Notes: generated from the sequence alone by a model not told the origin. Shown: positions 9,164 through 20,613, numbered from the stretch's first letter. The stretch: DNA of 64,000 nucleotides from Nocardioides alcanivorans (GCF_021555175.1 NZ_JAKGRW010000040.1:37254-101253), one strand, 5' to 3'. Translations and numbers: made by a program.

Positions 9164-10205
9164 GCGTCGCGAACCGCATTGCGCGGGAACCCGTGGTGCG
9201 CGTGGGTCGGCTCGTCGCGCTCCCGGTGCGACGGCGTACGGCGCTGCTCGGCGTCGTGCTGGGGGTGCTGATCGCGGTCGCCGCGACCGCGACCCTGACG
9301 ATGGGACTGCTCGCGGTTCCGCTGGCCGAGGTGCCCGGCGTCTTCTTCGGCGACGCGAGCCCGATGGCCCTGCGGGTCTACGACCTGTTGACCGGGCCGC
9401 GGCTGATGGTGGCCCTCGGTGCCGGAGTCGCGCTCGGCGTCTCCGGGGCGCTCTTCCAGTCGGTGACCCGCAATCCGCTGGGCAGCCCCGACGTGATCGG
9501 GGTGAGCGCGGGCGCGGGCGCCGGCGCGGCCTACGTGGGCCTCTACCTTCCGGGGTTCTCGATCCCCCTCGGTGCGGTGATCGGCGCAGCGATCGCGGTG
9601 GGGCTGGTGGCCGTCAGCACCGGCAGTGGTCTCGCCAACCCGATGAAGATGGTGTTGGCCGGGATCGGGGTCTCGGCGCTGGCCGTGGCCTTCACCCAGT
9701 ACGTCGTCTACGTCGCCAACCGCGACCAGGCGTTGGCGCTCACGGCCTACATCAACGGGAGTCTCAACGCACGCAGCTGGGACCACGTCCACACCATCTG
9801 GTTGGTGCTCGCATGCTGCGCCCTGCCGCTCCTGCTGATCTCCAAGCCGCTCGGACTGACCGAGATGGGCGACGAGGTGGCGGCATCATTGGGCGTCGAC
9901 GGCGCGACCACCCGACGCTGCGCGGTCGTCCTCAGCGTCGTGCTCGCCGGGGAGCGGTCGCCGTGGCCGGCCCCATCGCCTTCATCGCGCTGACGGCACC
10001 CCACATCACGCGAAGACTCGCCCGCAGCGCCCAGCCGCTGCTGCTCCTCTCAGGGGCGATGGGTGCGTTGTTGCTGACCACGGCCGACCTGGCCACCCAA
10101 CAGACCGAGATGTTCCGAGGTCTTCCCGTCGGGATCCTGACCCTGGCGATCGGCGGCGCCTACCTGGGCATGCTGCTGGTCGCGGAATGGAGGAAGAAGC
10201 CATGA
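9160..10205 (+). CDS. FecCD-family iron-siderophore permease, subunit 2 (one frameshift)
   Basis: Second half of the heterodimeric transporter. ATG 9160 overlaps the upstream stop and the end overlaps the ATPase start by ATGA. GALFQSVTRNPLGSPDVIGV is in the first part. The second ATPase-contact motif, AVAGPIAFIALTAPHITR, is in another frame. The frame breaks at the GGGG run 9949-9952: one added G reads AGGAVAVAGPIAF and gives 348 residues with a length divisible by three. I regard the break as a missing base. Confidence 0.92.
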
Positions 10206-10987
10206 GCGACGTGCTGCTCGCCGCCAACGACGTCAGCGTGGACTACGGCGGGGCGACGGTGATCCGCGGTCTCTCCCTCGACGTCCATCGCGGAGAGTTC
10301 GTGGTGGTCGTCGGTCCGAACGGTTGTGGCAAGTCCACGCTCCTCAAGACCTTCGCCCGGGTCAACAGGCCGGCCGCGGGACACGTCGAGCTCGACGGGC
10401 ACCGGATGGCCCGGATGCGTGGTCGTGCCATCGCTCGCCGGGTCTCGTTGCTGCCACAGAGCGCGGTCGCCCCCGAGGGGATCACCGTGGGGGAGCTGGT
10501 CGCCCGCGGCCGGCACCCCCACCACACGATCCTGCGCCAGTGGTCACCCGACGACGACCTGGCGATCGAGTCCGCACTCGAACGCACTCGGCTCACCGAG
10601 CTGGTGCGCACGCCGGTGGCCTCGCTGTCGGGCGGGCAGCGGCAGCGGGCGTGGGTGGCGATGGTGCTCGCCCAGGACACCGAGGTGATCCTGCTCGACG
10701 AACCGACCACCTTCCTCGACATCGCCCACCAGTACGACCTGCTCGAACTGGTGTCCGACCTCAACGCCGAGGGGCGCACCGTCGTGGCGGTGCTCCACGA
10801 CCTCAACCAGGCGGCCCGGTTCGCCTCACGGCTCGTGGTGATGCGCGACGGTGAGATCTGCGGCGACGGCCCACCCCGCGACGTACTCACCGGGGACCTC
10901 GTGGAGCGCGTCTTCGGGCTCGGGGTCGAGGTGATCGACGACCCGCAGGCAGGTACGCCGATGGTCGTGCCGCACGTCAGGTCGTGA
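10202..10987 (+). CDS. iron-siderophore ABC transporter ATPase
   Basis: A 261-residue FepC/FhuC-type ATPase that powers import through the two FecCD permeases. Walker A GPNGCGKST, signature LSGGQRQRAWVAMVLA, Walker B VILLDEPTTFLD and the switch histidine in VAVLHDLNQA are all present. The start at 10202 overlaps the permease stop (ATGA), so it is the last gene of the iron-controlled operon; an in-frame ATG lies five codons upstream. No siderophore synthesis genes are nearby, so the system probably scavenges or serves a biosynthesis locus elsewhere. Confidence 0.95.
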   Translation: MSDVLLAANDVSVDYGGATVIRGLSLDVHRGEFVVVVGPNGCGKSTLLKTFARVNRPAAGHVELDGHRMARMRGRAIARRVSLLPQSAVAPEGITVGELVARGRHPHHTILRQWSPDDDLAIESALERTRLTELVRTPVASLSGGQRQRAWVAMVLAQDTEVILLDEPTTFLDIAHQYDLLELVSDLNAEGRTVVAVLHDLNQAARFASRLVVMRDGEICGDGPPRDVLTGDLVERVFGLGVEVIDDPQAGTPMVVPHVRS

Positions 10988-11025
10988 GGGCCGCGTCGGG
11001 GCGCCCGGACGGCTAGGGTGCTGGC

Positions 11026-11483
11026 GTGAGCGAACGCCCCCGCTGCCCACCCGCGCCGACTACGTCTCCTGGCGGATCATCACCACGCGCTGGCGTGACG
11101 ACGATGCCTACGGGCACCTCAACAACGCCACCTACTACGAGTTCTTCGACACCGCGGTCAACGCGCACCTCTACGAGGCGACTGGTGTCGACATCCGGGA
11201 ACTGGGTCAGATCGGGATCGTCGCCGAGACCTCGTGCCGCTACTTCCGGGAGATCGGCTTCCCCGGACCCGTCGACTCGGGACTGGTGGTGGAGAGGATC
11301 GGGACCTCCTCGATCATCTACCGGATCGGGCTGTTCCAGGGGGACTCGGACGAGGCGGCCGCCGAGGGGCGATTCGTGCACGTCTACGTCGACAACACCC
11401 GCGGCGCGGGAGACCGCCCGGTCGTACCGATCCCCGAGGTGATCCGGGCCGCCGTGTCCCCGTTGCTGCGCCCCGTCGGCTGA
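11026..11483 (+). CDS. hotdog-fold acyl-CoA thioesterase (one frameshift near start)
   Basis: A 4-hydroxybenzoyl-CoA-thioesterase-like hotdog protein of about 152 residues that would hydrolyse acyl-CoA or acyl-carrier thioesters; the substrate is unknown. The motif TRWRDDDAYGHLNNATYYE carries the catalytic-type Asp and the hotdog helix. From GTG 11026 the frame runs into the wrong phase at the CCCCC run 11037-11041. One added C gives SERPPLPTRADYVSWR, the expected beginning. It lies 38 bases after the transporter and just before ftsY. Confidence 0.88.
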
Positions 11484-11534
11484 GCCCGGGTCCGCCCTGA
11501 GGCCGCGCCCCCACCCTCTGGTTGGATTGGCGCC

Positions 11535-12698
11535 ATGGACTTCCTGCAGGACTGGCTCTATCTGATCATCGGCATCGTGGTCGTGGGCGTCGTCGCCCTC
11601 GGCTTCGTCTTCACCGGCGGCAAGCGGCGTACGCCGGAGCGCGGCACCGATGTCGTCGCGGCTCCCGCCCCCACCACCCCGGCGGAGGTCGAGGAGCCCG
11701 GGACCGAACCGGTCGTCGTCCCCGAGACGGAAGCCCCCGCCGCGGAGCCCGAGCCCGCGGCTCCGGTGCTGGACCGGCCCGAGGGCACCAAGAGCCGCTT
11801 GGTCCGGTTGCGTGAGCGGCTCTCGCGCTCCCAGGGTGCGCTCGGCAAGGGCTTGCTCGCGCTGCTCTCGCGCGACCGTCTCGACGAGGACACGTGGGAA
11901 GACATCGAGGACACGCTCATCACTGCCGACATCGGCGTGGGCCCGACCCAAGAACTGGTCGAGAAGCTCCGCACCCGCATGCGGGTCGAGGGCGGCAACG
12001 CTCCCGATGCCCGCGCGGTGCTGCGTGAGGAGCTGGTCAACCTGGTCGACCCGACCATGGACCGTCGTCTGGGCGTCTCGGGTGCCGACGGCAAGCCCGG
12101 CGTGGTGCTGGTCGTCGGCGTCAACGGTGCTGGCAAGACCACGACCGTCGGCAAGATCTCGCGCATCCTCGTCGCCGAGGAGAAGCAGGTGGTGCTCGGT
12201 GCCGCCGACACCTTCCGCGCCGCGGCCGTCGAGCAGCTGGCCACCTGGGGCGAGCGGGTCGGCGTACCCGTGATCCGCGGTCCTGAAGGCTCGGACCCAG
12301 CATCGGTCGCCTTCGAGGCGGTCAAGCAGGGCGTCGACGAGTCCCGCGACGTGGTGCTCGTCGACACCGCGGGCCGGCTGCAGAACAAGGCCGGCCTGAT
12401 GGACGAGCTCGGCAAGGTCAAGCGCGTCATCGAGAAGCAGGCCCCGGTCACGGAGGTGCTGCTGGTGCTCGACGCCACCACCGGCCAGAACGGCATGATC
12501 CAGGCGCGGGTCTTCTCCGAGGTCGTCGACGTCACCGGCATCGTGCTCACCAAGCTCGACGGCTCCGCCAAGGGCGGCATCGTGGTCGCCGTGCAGCGTG
12601 AACTCGGGGTCCCGGTGAAGCTCGTCGGCCTGGGCGAGGGCCCCGATGACCTGGCGCCCTTCGACGCCGAGGCGTTCGTCGACGCACTGCTGGGCTGA
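11535..12698 (+). CDS. ftsY: signal recognition particle receptor FtsY
   Basis: FtsY is the membrane GTPase that receives ribosome-SRP complexes and hands nascent membrane proteins to SecYEG. The 387-residue protein has an N-terminal membrane anchor (residues 7-27), an acidic Ala/Pro/Glu linker and the NG domain: P-loop GVNGAGKTT at about 195, DTAGR at about 277, TKLDG at about 339 and GLGEGPDDLAPFD at the end. Its partner Ffh is encoded at 17380. The N-terminal anchor is usual in Actinobacteria. The reading frame is undamaged. Confidence 0.98.
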   Translation: MDFLQDWLYLIIGIVVVGVVALGFVFTGGKRRTPERGTDVVAAPAPTTPAEVEEPGTEPVVVPETEAPAAEPEPAAPVLDRPEGTKSRLVRLRERLSRSQGALGKGLLALLSRDRLDEDTWEDIEDTLITADIGVGPTQELVEKLRTRMRVEGGNAPDARAVLREELVNLVDPTMDRRLGVSGADGKPGVVLVVGVNGAGKTTTVGKISRILVAEEKQVVLGAADTFRAAAVEQLATWGERVGVPVIRGPEGSDPASVAFEAVKQGVDESRDVVLVDTAGRLQNKAGLMDELGKVKRVIEKQAPVTEVLLVLDATTGQNGMIQARVFSEVVDVTGIVLTKLDGSAKGGIVVAVQRELGVPVKLVGLGEGPDDLAPFDAEAFVDALLG

Positions 12699-12710
12699 GG
12701 CTGCTGCCAC

Positions 12711-12732
12711 GGCCGAGATGACAGTCTCGGTC
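12711..12732 (+). terminator. hairpin after ftsY
   Basis: GCCGAGA-TGACAG-TCTCGGT can form a six to eight base-pair stem 13 bases after the ftsY stop. It is followed by mixed sequence rather than a T run. A modest terminator candidate separating ftsY from the nitrogen operon. Confidence 0.45.
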
Positions 12733-12832
12733 CTCGCGGGACCCGACCGCTGCCGGGCTCGGGCCGTCGGCGTGCGGATCCGTGCGCTTGGTGCGTTGGC
12801 CGTCACACAGCCGTAACACACTGGCCGAAGAC

Positions 12833-12848
12833 GTTTCGTGGTCGAAAC
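12833..12848 (+). promoter_or_regulatory. possible GlnR-type half-site upstream of amt
   Basis: GTTTC-n6-GAAAC is a perfect dyad resembling one half of the GlnR operator (gTnAC-n6-GaAAC repeated). A GTAAC lies upstream at 12813-12817, but its spacing does not fit a full two-site operator. It is about 125 bases before the amt start, a sensible place for nitrogen control. The actual regulator in this lineage is unknown to me. Confidence 0.3.
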
Positions 12849-12972
12849 AACACGCGCGACGTGGTGTTACGACCGGATACGAGAGTTGTGCACGTCAAGG
12901 CGCCCCCGCTGACAACGACGAAGTTGGCAGGGCTGGGAGGGCGCCCATTCAGCAACTCCTTGTGAGGTCCTT

Positions 12973-14645
<1,673 letters not shown>

Positions 14646-14673
14646 TCAGAGGTCGAAAGACCTCAAACTGCCC

Positions 14674-14722
14674 GACGCCCGTCGCACCGCGAGTTCAGAC
14701 AAACCCCGGTGCGGCGGGCGTC
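14674..14722 (+). terminator. strong hairpin between glnB and glnD
   Basis: GACGCCCGTCGCACCG (14674-14689) pairs with CGGTGCGGCGGGCGTC (14707-14722) with one mismatch and a 17-base loop, followed by a short T run. A smaller GAGGTC-GAAA-GACCTC hairpin precedes it at 14649-14664. Together they should reduce read-through from amt-glnB into glnD. Confidence 0.7.
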
Positions 14723-14771
14723 GCCCCTTTGCCCGACCTGACGCCACGAACGATTCATTTCAGGAGGCAGC

Positions 14772-17002
14772 GTGACTGCGGAAGAACGTGCCCAACGCAC
14801 CGAGGCGGCCGACGACCTGTGCCGCGCGGCGTACGTCGAGGCCGGCGGTCCGGACGCCGGCTTCTGTCTGCTCGCGGTCGGCGGTTATGGCCGAGGCGAG
14901 TTGGCGCCGTACTCCGACCTCGACGTGGTGCTCGTGCACGCCGATGACCTCGACGCCGGTGAGCTGGCCGAGAGCCTCTGGTACCCGCTCTGGGACGCCG
15001 GACACCGGCTCGACCACTCCGTGCGCTCCTTGAGCGAGATGCTGGCGGCGGCGGAGGGGGACCTGAAGGTCGCGCTCGGAGCGCTCGACCTGCGCCACCT
15101 GGCGGGCGACCCCAACCTGACGCTCCGGCTGCGGACGATGCTGCTCGCCTCCTGGCGTCGCGACGCTCGCCACCGCCTGCCCAACCTCGCGCTGATGCGC
15201 GAGCAACGTCATGAGCTCATGGGAGAGCTCGCCCACGCGTCGGTGCCCGACATCAAGGAGGCCGAGGGCGGGCTGCGCGACGCGGGCATCCTCACGGCGC
15301 TGGTGGCCACGTGGCTGGTCGACGCCTCGTGGCCCGACCTCGAGCCGAGCCGGCGGGCGTTGCTCGACGTCCGCGACGAGCTGCAGCGCTTGGCCGGGCG
15401 GGCCAGCGACCGCATCGGTCCCGAGATGTGGGCGCAGCTGGCCGGGCCTCTGGAACTGCCCGACGCCGAGGCGGTGCAGGTACACGTCCGTGAGCTCGGT
15501 CGTCGGATCACCCATCTCTCGCGGCTGACCTGGCGCCGTGTCGGCGCGGTGCTCGCCCGCCCCGTGTCGGTGCGTGGGGCCCGGCGGCCGGCACTGCAGT
15601 CCGCTGCCCGCGGTGTGGCCATCTCCCGCGGTGAGGTGGTGCTCGACGGCAAGATCGCTCCGGCCGACGACGCGGCGCTGCTGCTGCGGGCAGCCACTGT
15701 CGCCGCCGAGCGCGATCTGGTGCTGGCTCCGGCCACGGCGAGTCGCCTGGCCAGGGAGAGTCCGGTGCTGTCGGAGCCGTGGAGCTTCGAGGCGCGCACC
15801 CTGTTCGTCCGGTTGCTGGCTGCGGGCCGCGGGCTCCTGCCCACCTGGGAGACCCTCGAGGAGACGGGGGCGCTGCGCCTGATCCTTCCCGAGTGGGAGC
15901 GGCTGCGGGCCCTCCCGCACGCCTCGGTGATCCATCGCTTCACCGTCGACCGTCACGTGGTGGAGACCTGCATGGAGTCGACCAAGCTGCTGGCGGACGT
16001 CTCCCGCCCGGACCTGTTGGTGATCGCGGCGCTGCTGCACGACATCGGCAAGGGAGAGGCCGGCGATCACGCGATCAACGGGGAACGCATCGCCCGTGAG
16101 ATCGCTGCACGCTTCGGGTTCTCGAGCTCCGACGTCGAGATCATCGCGATGTTGGTGCGGTGGCACCTGCTGTTGGCGGAGACCGCGACCACGTGCGACC
16201 CGCAGGACCCGGTGACGGTGGCGAGGGTCACCGACCGGATCTCCGACCGGCTCACCATCTCGCTGCTGCTGGCCCTGACCGAGGCCGATGCCCGCGCGAC
16301 GTCGCCCAAGGCGTGGTCGTCGTGGCGCGCCGGCCTGGTCCGCGACCTCGCATGGCGTGCCGACCAGACCTTGGCCGACCAGGGTGTGACGCTGGTCGAC
16401 GAGGAGTACGCCGACGTGCCGCTTCCCGACGGGGTGCAGGCCGACCCGGACCGGGTGGCGGTGCGCGTCATCGACGCCGAGGAGGGGCGGTGCTGCAGGT
16501 GTTCGGTCGGGACCGAGTGGGCCTGCTCGCCGACGTGTCAGCGGTGCTGGCGCACCTGCGGGTGCCGGTCTTCGCCGCCCGCGCCTGGCCGCAGGGTGAG
16601 GTCGGGGTCTCCGAGTGGCACATGGGGGAACAGACCCTCGGGGCCGCGTTGCTGCGGGAGCGGATCCAGGCCGAGGTCGACGGCCGTACCCAGGTGAAGG
16701 AACGTCTGGCCCGGCCACTGGGCCACCCAGCCAGGGTGCTGGTGCGTGACGGCGCGTCACTGACCGCGACCGTGCTCGAGGTGCGTACGCCGGACCGGCC
16801 CGGTCTCGTGCACCAGGTCTGTGCTGCCCTGGCGGGAGTCGAGATCGCCGTGCGCTCAGCCCATGTGGACACGCTCGGACCACAGGCGGTCGACGTCTTC
16901 TACGTGCAGGAGCCGGCCGGGGGACCGCTCAGCGCGGTGCGTGCCGCGGAGGCGCGGGAGGCCGTACTCACGACGCTGACCGGTGTCAGCGTCGACGCGT
17001 GA
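14772..17002 (+). CDS. glnD: PII uridylyl-/adenylyltransferase GlnD (one frameshift)
   Basis: GlnD modifies and de-modifies PII in response to glutamine. The nucleotidyltransferase motif GGYGRGELAPYSDLD is at residues 37-51, the HD-domain motif LLHDIGKGEAGDH at about 421, and two ACT domains (GRDRVGLLADVS and TPDRPGLVHQVCAAL) close the protein. The reading frame breaks at GGGG 16484-16487. An added G reads EEGAVLQVFGRD, restores the first ACT domain and gives 743 residues. The GTG start at 14772 follows AGGAGG. Its end overlaps the convergent small gene by 17 bases. Confidence 0.95.
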
Positions 17003-17303
17003 TCCGCGCGGTGCGGATCGAGCCGTCAGGTCCGCGGGAGAGCTGCATCGCGGAGCCCGACGGGTCGTCGCCCGTGGGCGCGGGCACGACCTCGGTCATC
17101 TCGTCGACGTGGCGAAGCTCCTCCTTGGCCCGATGGGCAGCCGGGTGGAACACCTCGTCCATCGCGCCGAGCGGGTTGGCGTGCACGCCGCCGCCTCCGC
17201 CCGATCGACGCATGTCGCGAGCGATGGCCCACGTGCCCACGGCGATCACGGCCACGACGGAGATCACCACCGCGAACGAGCCCCAGAACCATGAGTCCAC
17301 CAT
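16986..17303 (-). CDS. small single-pass membrane protein, DUF6191-like
   Basis: A 105-residue protein with one N-terminal membrane segment (about residues 5-27), a Gly-rich turn and a cytoplasmic part containing NPLGAMDEVFHPAAHRAKEE. The NPLG..DEVFHP stretch resembles a small uncharacterised actinobacterial family, which I tentatively take to be DUF6191. Function unknown. It is convergent with glnD and divergent from ffh, so it sits alone between two conserved blocks. Confidence 0.75.
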   Translation of the reverse strand: MVDSWFWGSFAVVISVVAVIAVGTWAIARDMRRSGGGGGVHANPLGAMDEVFHPAAHRAKEELRHVDEMTEVVPAPTGDDPSGSAMQLSRGPDGSIRTARITRRR

Positions 17304-17379
17304 GCTGATCAGCGTACGTCGCCAGTGGCCGGTTAGGCTGGGACTTCGTCATCCGTCAGGCCAGAACTAGGACACCGAC

Positions 17380-18933
17380 TTGTTCGCCACTCTTTCCGAT
17401 CGCCTCGCAGACACCTTCAAGAACCTGCGTGGCAAGGGACGGCTCTCCGAAGCCGACATCGACGCGACCGCCCGGGAGATCCGGATCGCGCTCCTCGAGG
17501 CCGACGTGGCCCTGCCTGTCGTCAAGGAGTTCGTGGGCGCGGTCAAGGAGCGGGCGCGCGGAGAAGAGGTCTCGCAGGCGCTCAACCCCGCGCAGCAGAT
17601 CGTCAAGATCGTCAACGAGGAGCTCGTTGCGATCCTCGGCGGTGAGACCCGGCGACTGCGTTATGCGAAGACCGGTCCGACGGTCATCATGCTGGCTGGT
17701 CTGCAGGGTGCTGGAAAGACGACGCTGGCCGCGAAGCTGGCGCTGTGGCTCAAGGAGCAGGACAAGACCCCGCTGCTGGTCGCCTGCGACCTGCAGCGGC
17801 CCAATGCGGTCAACCAGCTCCAGGTCAACGGTGAGCGGGTCGGCGTGCCCGTCTTCGCCCCCGAGCCGGGCAACGGGGTCGGTGATCCCGTGTCCGTCGC
17901 GCGCGCCTCGATCGAGGAGGCCAAGCGCAAGCTCCACGACGTCGTGATCGTCGACACCGCAGGTCGCCTCGGTGTCGATGCGGAGATGATGCAGCAGGCT
18001 GCCGACATCCGTGCCGCCGTACAGCCCGACGAGGTCCTCTTCGTCGTCGACGCGATGATCGGCCAGGACGCGGTCAACACGGCTCTTGCGTTCCAGGAGG
18101 GCGTCGGCTACGACGGCGTGGTGCTGACCAAGCTCGACGGCGACGCCCGTGGTGGCGCTGCCCTGTCGATCGCTTCGATCACCGGCAAGCCGGTCATGTT
18201 CGCCTCCAACGGCGAGAAGATGACCGACTTCGACCTCTTCCACCCCGACCGGATGGCCTCGCGCATCCTCGACATGGGCGACATGCTCACCCTGATCGAG
18301 CAGGCCGAGAAGAGCTTCGACCAGGAGTCCGCTCGCAAGGCGGCGGAGAAGCTCACCGGACAGGGCGGAGACTTCACGCTCGAGGACTTCCTCTCCCAGA
18401 TGCAGCAGATCCGCAAGCTCGGGTCGCTGTCGAAGATCATGGGGATGCTGCCCGGGATGGGGCAGTTCCGCGAGCAGCTCGACAACTTCGATGACCGTGA
18501 GATCGACAAGATCCAGGCTGTCATCCAGTCGATGACTCCCGCGGAGCGCGAGAACCCGAAGATCATCGACGGCTCCCGTCGCCTGCGGATCTCCAAGGGT
18601 TCGGGTACCCAGGTCTCCGACGTCAACACTCTGGTCGACCGCTTCTTCGAGGCACGCAAGATGATGCAGCAGATGGCCAAGGGCGGAGGCGTTCCCGGGA
18701 TGCCGGGGATGCCCGGGCTGCCGGGGCCAGGCGGCGGCAAGAAGCAGGCCAAGAAGAAGGGCAAGTCGAAGCGGGTGTCGGGCAACCCGGCCAAGGCCGC
18801 GCAACAGCGCAAGGCCGAGGCCGCGAAGTCGCCCGCCGACGGCAACCCGTTCGGCTCCCCGGCCGGCATCGACTACGAGTCGGCCGCTGCCAACCTCGAG
18901 CTGCCGAAGGACTTCTCCAAGTTCCTCAAGTGA
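17380..18933 (+). CDS. ffh: signal recognition particle GTPase Ffh
   Basis: Ffh binds signal sequences and SRP RNA and docks with FtsY. The 517-residue protein has the N domain, P-loop GLQGAGKTT at about 107, DTAGRLG, TKLDGDARGG and a methionine-rich M domain from about residue 320, then a Gly/Pro/Lys linker and a conserved actinobacterial tail ending in FSKFLK. The start is TTG 17380, giving MFATLSDRLADTFKNLRG, the family's usual first residues. No SRP RNA gene is visible nearby. The frame is clean. Confidence 0.98.
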   Translation: MFATLSDRLADTFKNLRGKGRLSEADIDATAREIRIALLEADVALPVVKEFVGAVKERARGEEVSQALNPAQQIVKIVNEELVAILGGETRRLRYAKTGPTVIMLAGLQGAGKTTLAAKLALWLKEQDKTPLLVACDLQRPNAVNQLQVNGERVGVPVFAPEPGNGVGDPVSVARASIEEAKRKLHDVVIVDTAGRLGVDAEMMQQAADIRAAVQPDEVLFVVDAMIGQDAVNTALAFQEGVGYDGVVLTKLDGDARGGAALSIASITGKPVMFASNGEKMTDFDLFHPDRMASRILDMGDMLTLIEQAEKSFDQESARKAAEKLTGQGGDFTLEDFLSQMQQIRKLGSLSKIMGMLPGMGQFREQLDNFDDREIDKIQAVIQSMTPAERENPKIIDGSRRLRISKGSGTQVSDVNTLVDRFFEARKMMQQMAKGGGVPGMPGMPGLPGPGGGKKQAKKKGKSKRVSGNPAKAAQQRKAEAAKSPADGNPFGSPAGIDYESAAANLELPKDFSKFLK

Positions 18934-18934
18934 G

Positions 18935-18968
18935 CGCGCCCCGGCCGCAACGTGACGGCCGGGGCGCG
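18935..18968 (+). terminator. terminator hairpin after ffh
   Basis: A perfect 13 base-pair stem (arm CGCGCCCCGGCCG) with an eight-base loop starts two bases after the ffh stop codon. It lies between convergent genes and can serve both strands. Confidence 0.8.
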
Positions 18969-18982
18969 GATCATTCGTCGCG

Positions 18983-20008
18983 TCAGTTGAGTTGGATGCT
19001 GCCGCTCATCTGAGCGTTCAGGGTGTTCACCAGGGTGACTCCGGTGGACTCGGCGGAGAAGACGAGCGCGGCCGTTGTCCCGGCGGTGATCGGGATGTTC
19101 AAGCCGGTCACGGTGCATTGGCCGACCGTGCCGATGGCGACGACCCCGGTCAGGGACGGCGCCATGGTGCAGGTGCTGCCCGGGACCGGGGACAGGACGT
19201 TGTCGCCGCCGCTGCTCGTGTAGAGCTGAGCCCGAACGTGCAGTGTCGTGCCGATCAGGGACATCGCGGTGGTGGTACTGAAACGTGCCGTGATCGATTT
19301 CAGTGTCGTGTCGCTCGGGATGAGCTGCAGCATCGATCGCTGCCCTGGCATCGGCGTCAGATCGATGAGCGGTCCGACTGGTGTGACGCCCGACAAGCTG
19401 TCGGAGCCGGACAACGGCAGGACGGTCACGGTGCCGGTGAGGCCGCCGACGACCGTCGTGAGGCTGCCCGGCAGACCGCTGCTGGAGGCGAGGACGGTGC
19501 CGGTGCCTGTGCCCGCGGGTCCCTGGGGCCCGGGAGGGCCGGCGGGGCCCACTGCACCCTCCGCGCCGGCAGGGCCTGGGGGACCCTGCGGACCCTCGGG
19601 ACCGACCGTGCCGTCGACTCCGTTGGCGCCGTCGACTCCGTTGAGACCGTCGGACCCGGCTGGGCCGACCGGACCTGCGGGACCTGCCGGCCCCATGGGG
19701 CCGATCGCGCCGTCGATCCCATCGATCCCGTCGACACCGTCGCGGCCGTCACGACCCGGTGCACCGGCCGGGCCGACGGTGCCTGCTGCCGCTCGCTTGC
19801 CCGTCCGCTTCTTCTTCCACTTCAAGACGGTCTCGCCACGGTCGCACTTCTTGGCCTTGCTGACGACGCGGAGGTCGCCGGACTTCTTGTCCACGCAGGC
19901 GACGACTGTCCTGTTGCCCTTCGCCGGGGCACCCTGAGCGGTCGTCGAGGTCAGGACGACGGCCGCCAGACTGACGGCGACCACGAGGACGCTGCGGGAT
20001 TTCTTCAT
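18983..20008 (-). CDS. secreted collagen-like protein with BclB-type C-terminal domain
   Basis: A 341-residue exported protein. It has a signal peptide ([23 protein letters not shown]), a short basic region with two cysteines, about 30 Gly-X-Y triplets (nucleotides about 19510-19790; [26 protein letters not shown]) that should form a triple helix, and a C-terminal beta domain. That domain closely follows the BclB exosporium protein pattern known from Bacillus ([55 protein letters not shown]). I chose ATG 20006-20008 because it starts the signal peptide. No anchor or sortase signal is seen. A surface or matrix role is inferred. Confidence 0.85.
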   Translation of the reverse strand: MKKSRSVLVVAVSLAAVVLTSTTAQGAPAKGNRTVVACVDKKSGDLRVVSKAKKCDRGETVLKWKKKRTGKRAAAGTVGPAGAPGRDGRDGVDGIDGIDGAIGPMGPAGPAGPVGPAGSDGLNGVDGANGVDGTVGPEGPQGPPGPAGAEGAVGPAGPPGPQGPAGTGTGTVLASSSGLPGSLTTVVGGLTGTVTVLPLSGSDSLSGVTPVGPLIDLTPMPGQRSMLQLIPSDTTLKSITARFSTTTAMSLIGTTLHVRAQLYTSSGGDNVLSPVPGSTCTMAPSLTGVVAIGTVGQCTVTGLNIPITAGTTAALVFSAESTGVTLVNTLNAQMSGSIQLN

Positions 20009-20135
20009 GTGGTGACTTCCTGTCGGAGGAGCGGACCCGAGGATTGATGTGCACATGGTGGCGGATCCGCGACTGCGCCGCAGCGAGAAGGAGAAAATCG
20101 AGCCGACCGGCTAGCGTTCTCCACGTGATGGGTCG

Positions 20136-20504
20136 ATGAGTTCCGTGCTCGTGGTGGACGCTGCCAACGTGGTGGGCAGCCGTCCCGACGGCTGGTGGAA
20201 GGACCGCGCTGGTGCGGCGCGCAGGCTGCACGAGGGACTGATGACGGCCGACACGCCGTACGACGAGATCGTGCTGGTGCTCGAGGGCGCCGGCAAGGGT
20301 GGTGTGAAGGCCGGTCGCGACGCCCACGTCCACACCGTGCATGCGAAGGGGAGTGGTGACGACGAGATCGTGGCCCGCGCCCGGGCAGCGGCCGAGGCAG
20401 GCAGTCGGGTCACCGTCGTCACCGCCGACCGCTTCCTCCGTTCCCGAGTCGAGGGCCTCGGCGCGATGACGCTCGGCCCCGCCTGGCTCCTCGACCGCCT
20501 CTGA
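20136..20504 (+). CDS. NYN/PIN-like domain protein, YacP-type
   Basis: A 122-residue protein beginning SSVLVVDAANVVGSRPDGWW, with a later GSGDDEIVARARAAA and VTVVTADRFLRSRV. This is the NYN (PIN-like nuclease) arrangement with acidic residues at the expected sites: VDAANV, the D-D-E pair and TADR. Members are often labelled NTP pyrophosphohydrolase in Actinobacteria, but the fold suggests an RNA nuclease. It stands alone: BclB-like gene behind, divergent, and ScyD-like gene ahead, convergent. Confidence 0.75.
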   Translation: MSSVLVVDAANVVGSRPDGWWKDRAGAARRLHEGLMTADTPYDEIVLVLEGAGKGGVKAGRDAHVHTVHAKGSGDDEIVARARAAAEAGSRVTVVTADRFLRSRVEGLGAMTLGPAWLLDRL

Positions 20505-20514
20505 CGCGGCCAAC

Positions 20515-20541
20515 CCTTTGGTTGACTTGGTCAACCAAAGG
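20515..20541 (+). terminator. terminator hairpin after the NYN gene
   Basis: CCTTTGGTTGAC-TTG-GTCAACCAAAGG is a perfect 12 base-pair stem ten bases after the stop codon and directly abuts the repeated hairpin at 20543. It lies between convergent genes. Confidence 0.75.
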
Positions 20542-20542
20542 C

Positions 20543-20604
20543 GATCGTCCCTAACAGATTTGTAGTGGATCCGGGATTTGGCTACAAATCTGTTAGGGAC
20601 GATC
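20543..20604. repeat. repeated perfect hairpin, copy A
   Basis: Two perfect 23-base arms, beginning GATCGTCCCTAACAG, enclose a 16-base spacer. The same 23-base arms recur at 39251-39320 with a different spacer. Arm composition is only about 43% GC, unlike the surroundings. Both copies lie between convergent genes. It could be a mobile terminator or a tiny MITE-like element. Confidence 0.9.
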
Positions 20605-20613
20605 TGGGTGGGG

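Noticed and set aside
12813..12848. A complete GlnR operator upstream of amt
   Set aside because: GTAAC and GTTTC-n6-GAAAC are present, but the spacing is two bases off the two-site consensus; kept only as a weak half-site.
16986..17002. glnD and the small membrane gene as a misannotated overlap
   Set aside because: Convergent genes overlapping by 17 bases are common, and both products look genuine.
19510..19790. Dense short repeats considered as a CRISPR array or microsatellite
   Set aside because: They are the coding repeats for Gly-X-Y triplets; there are no constant repeat/spacer units.
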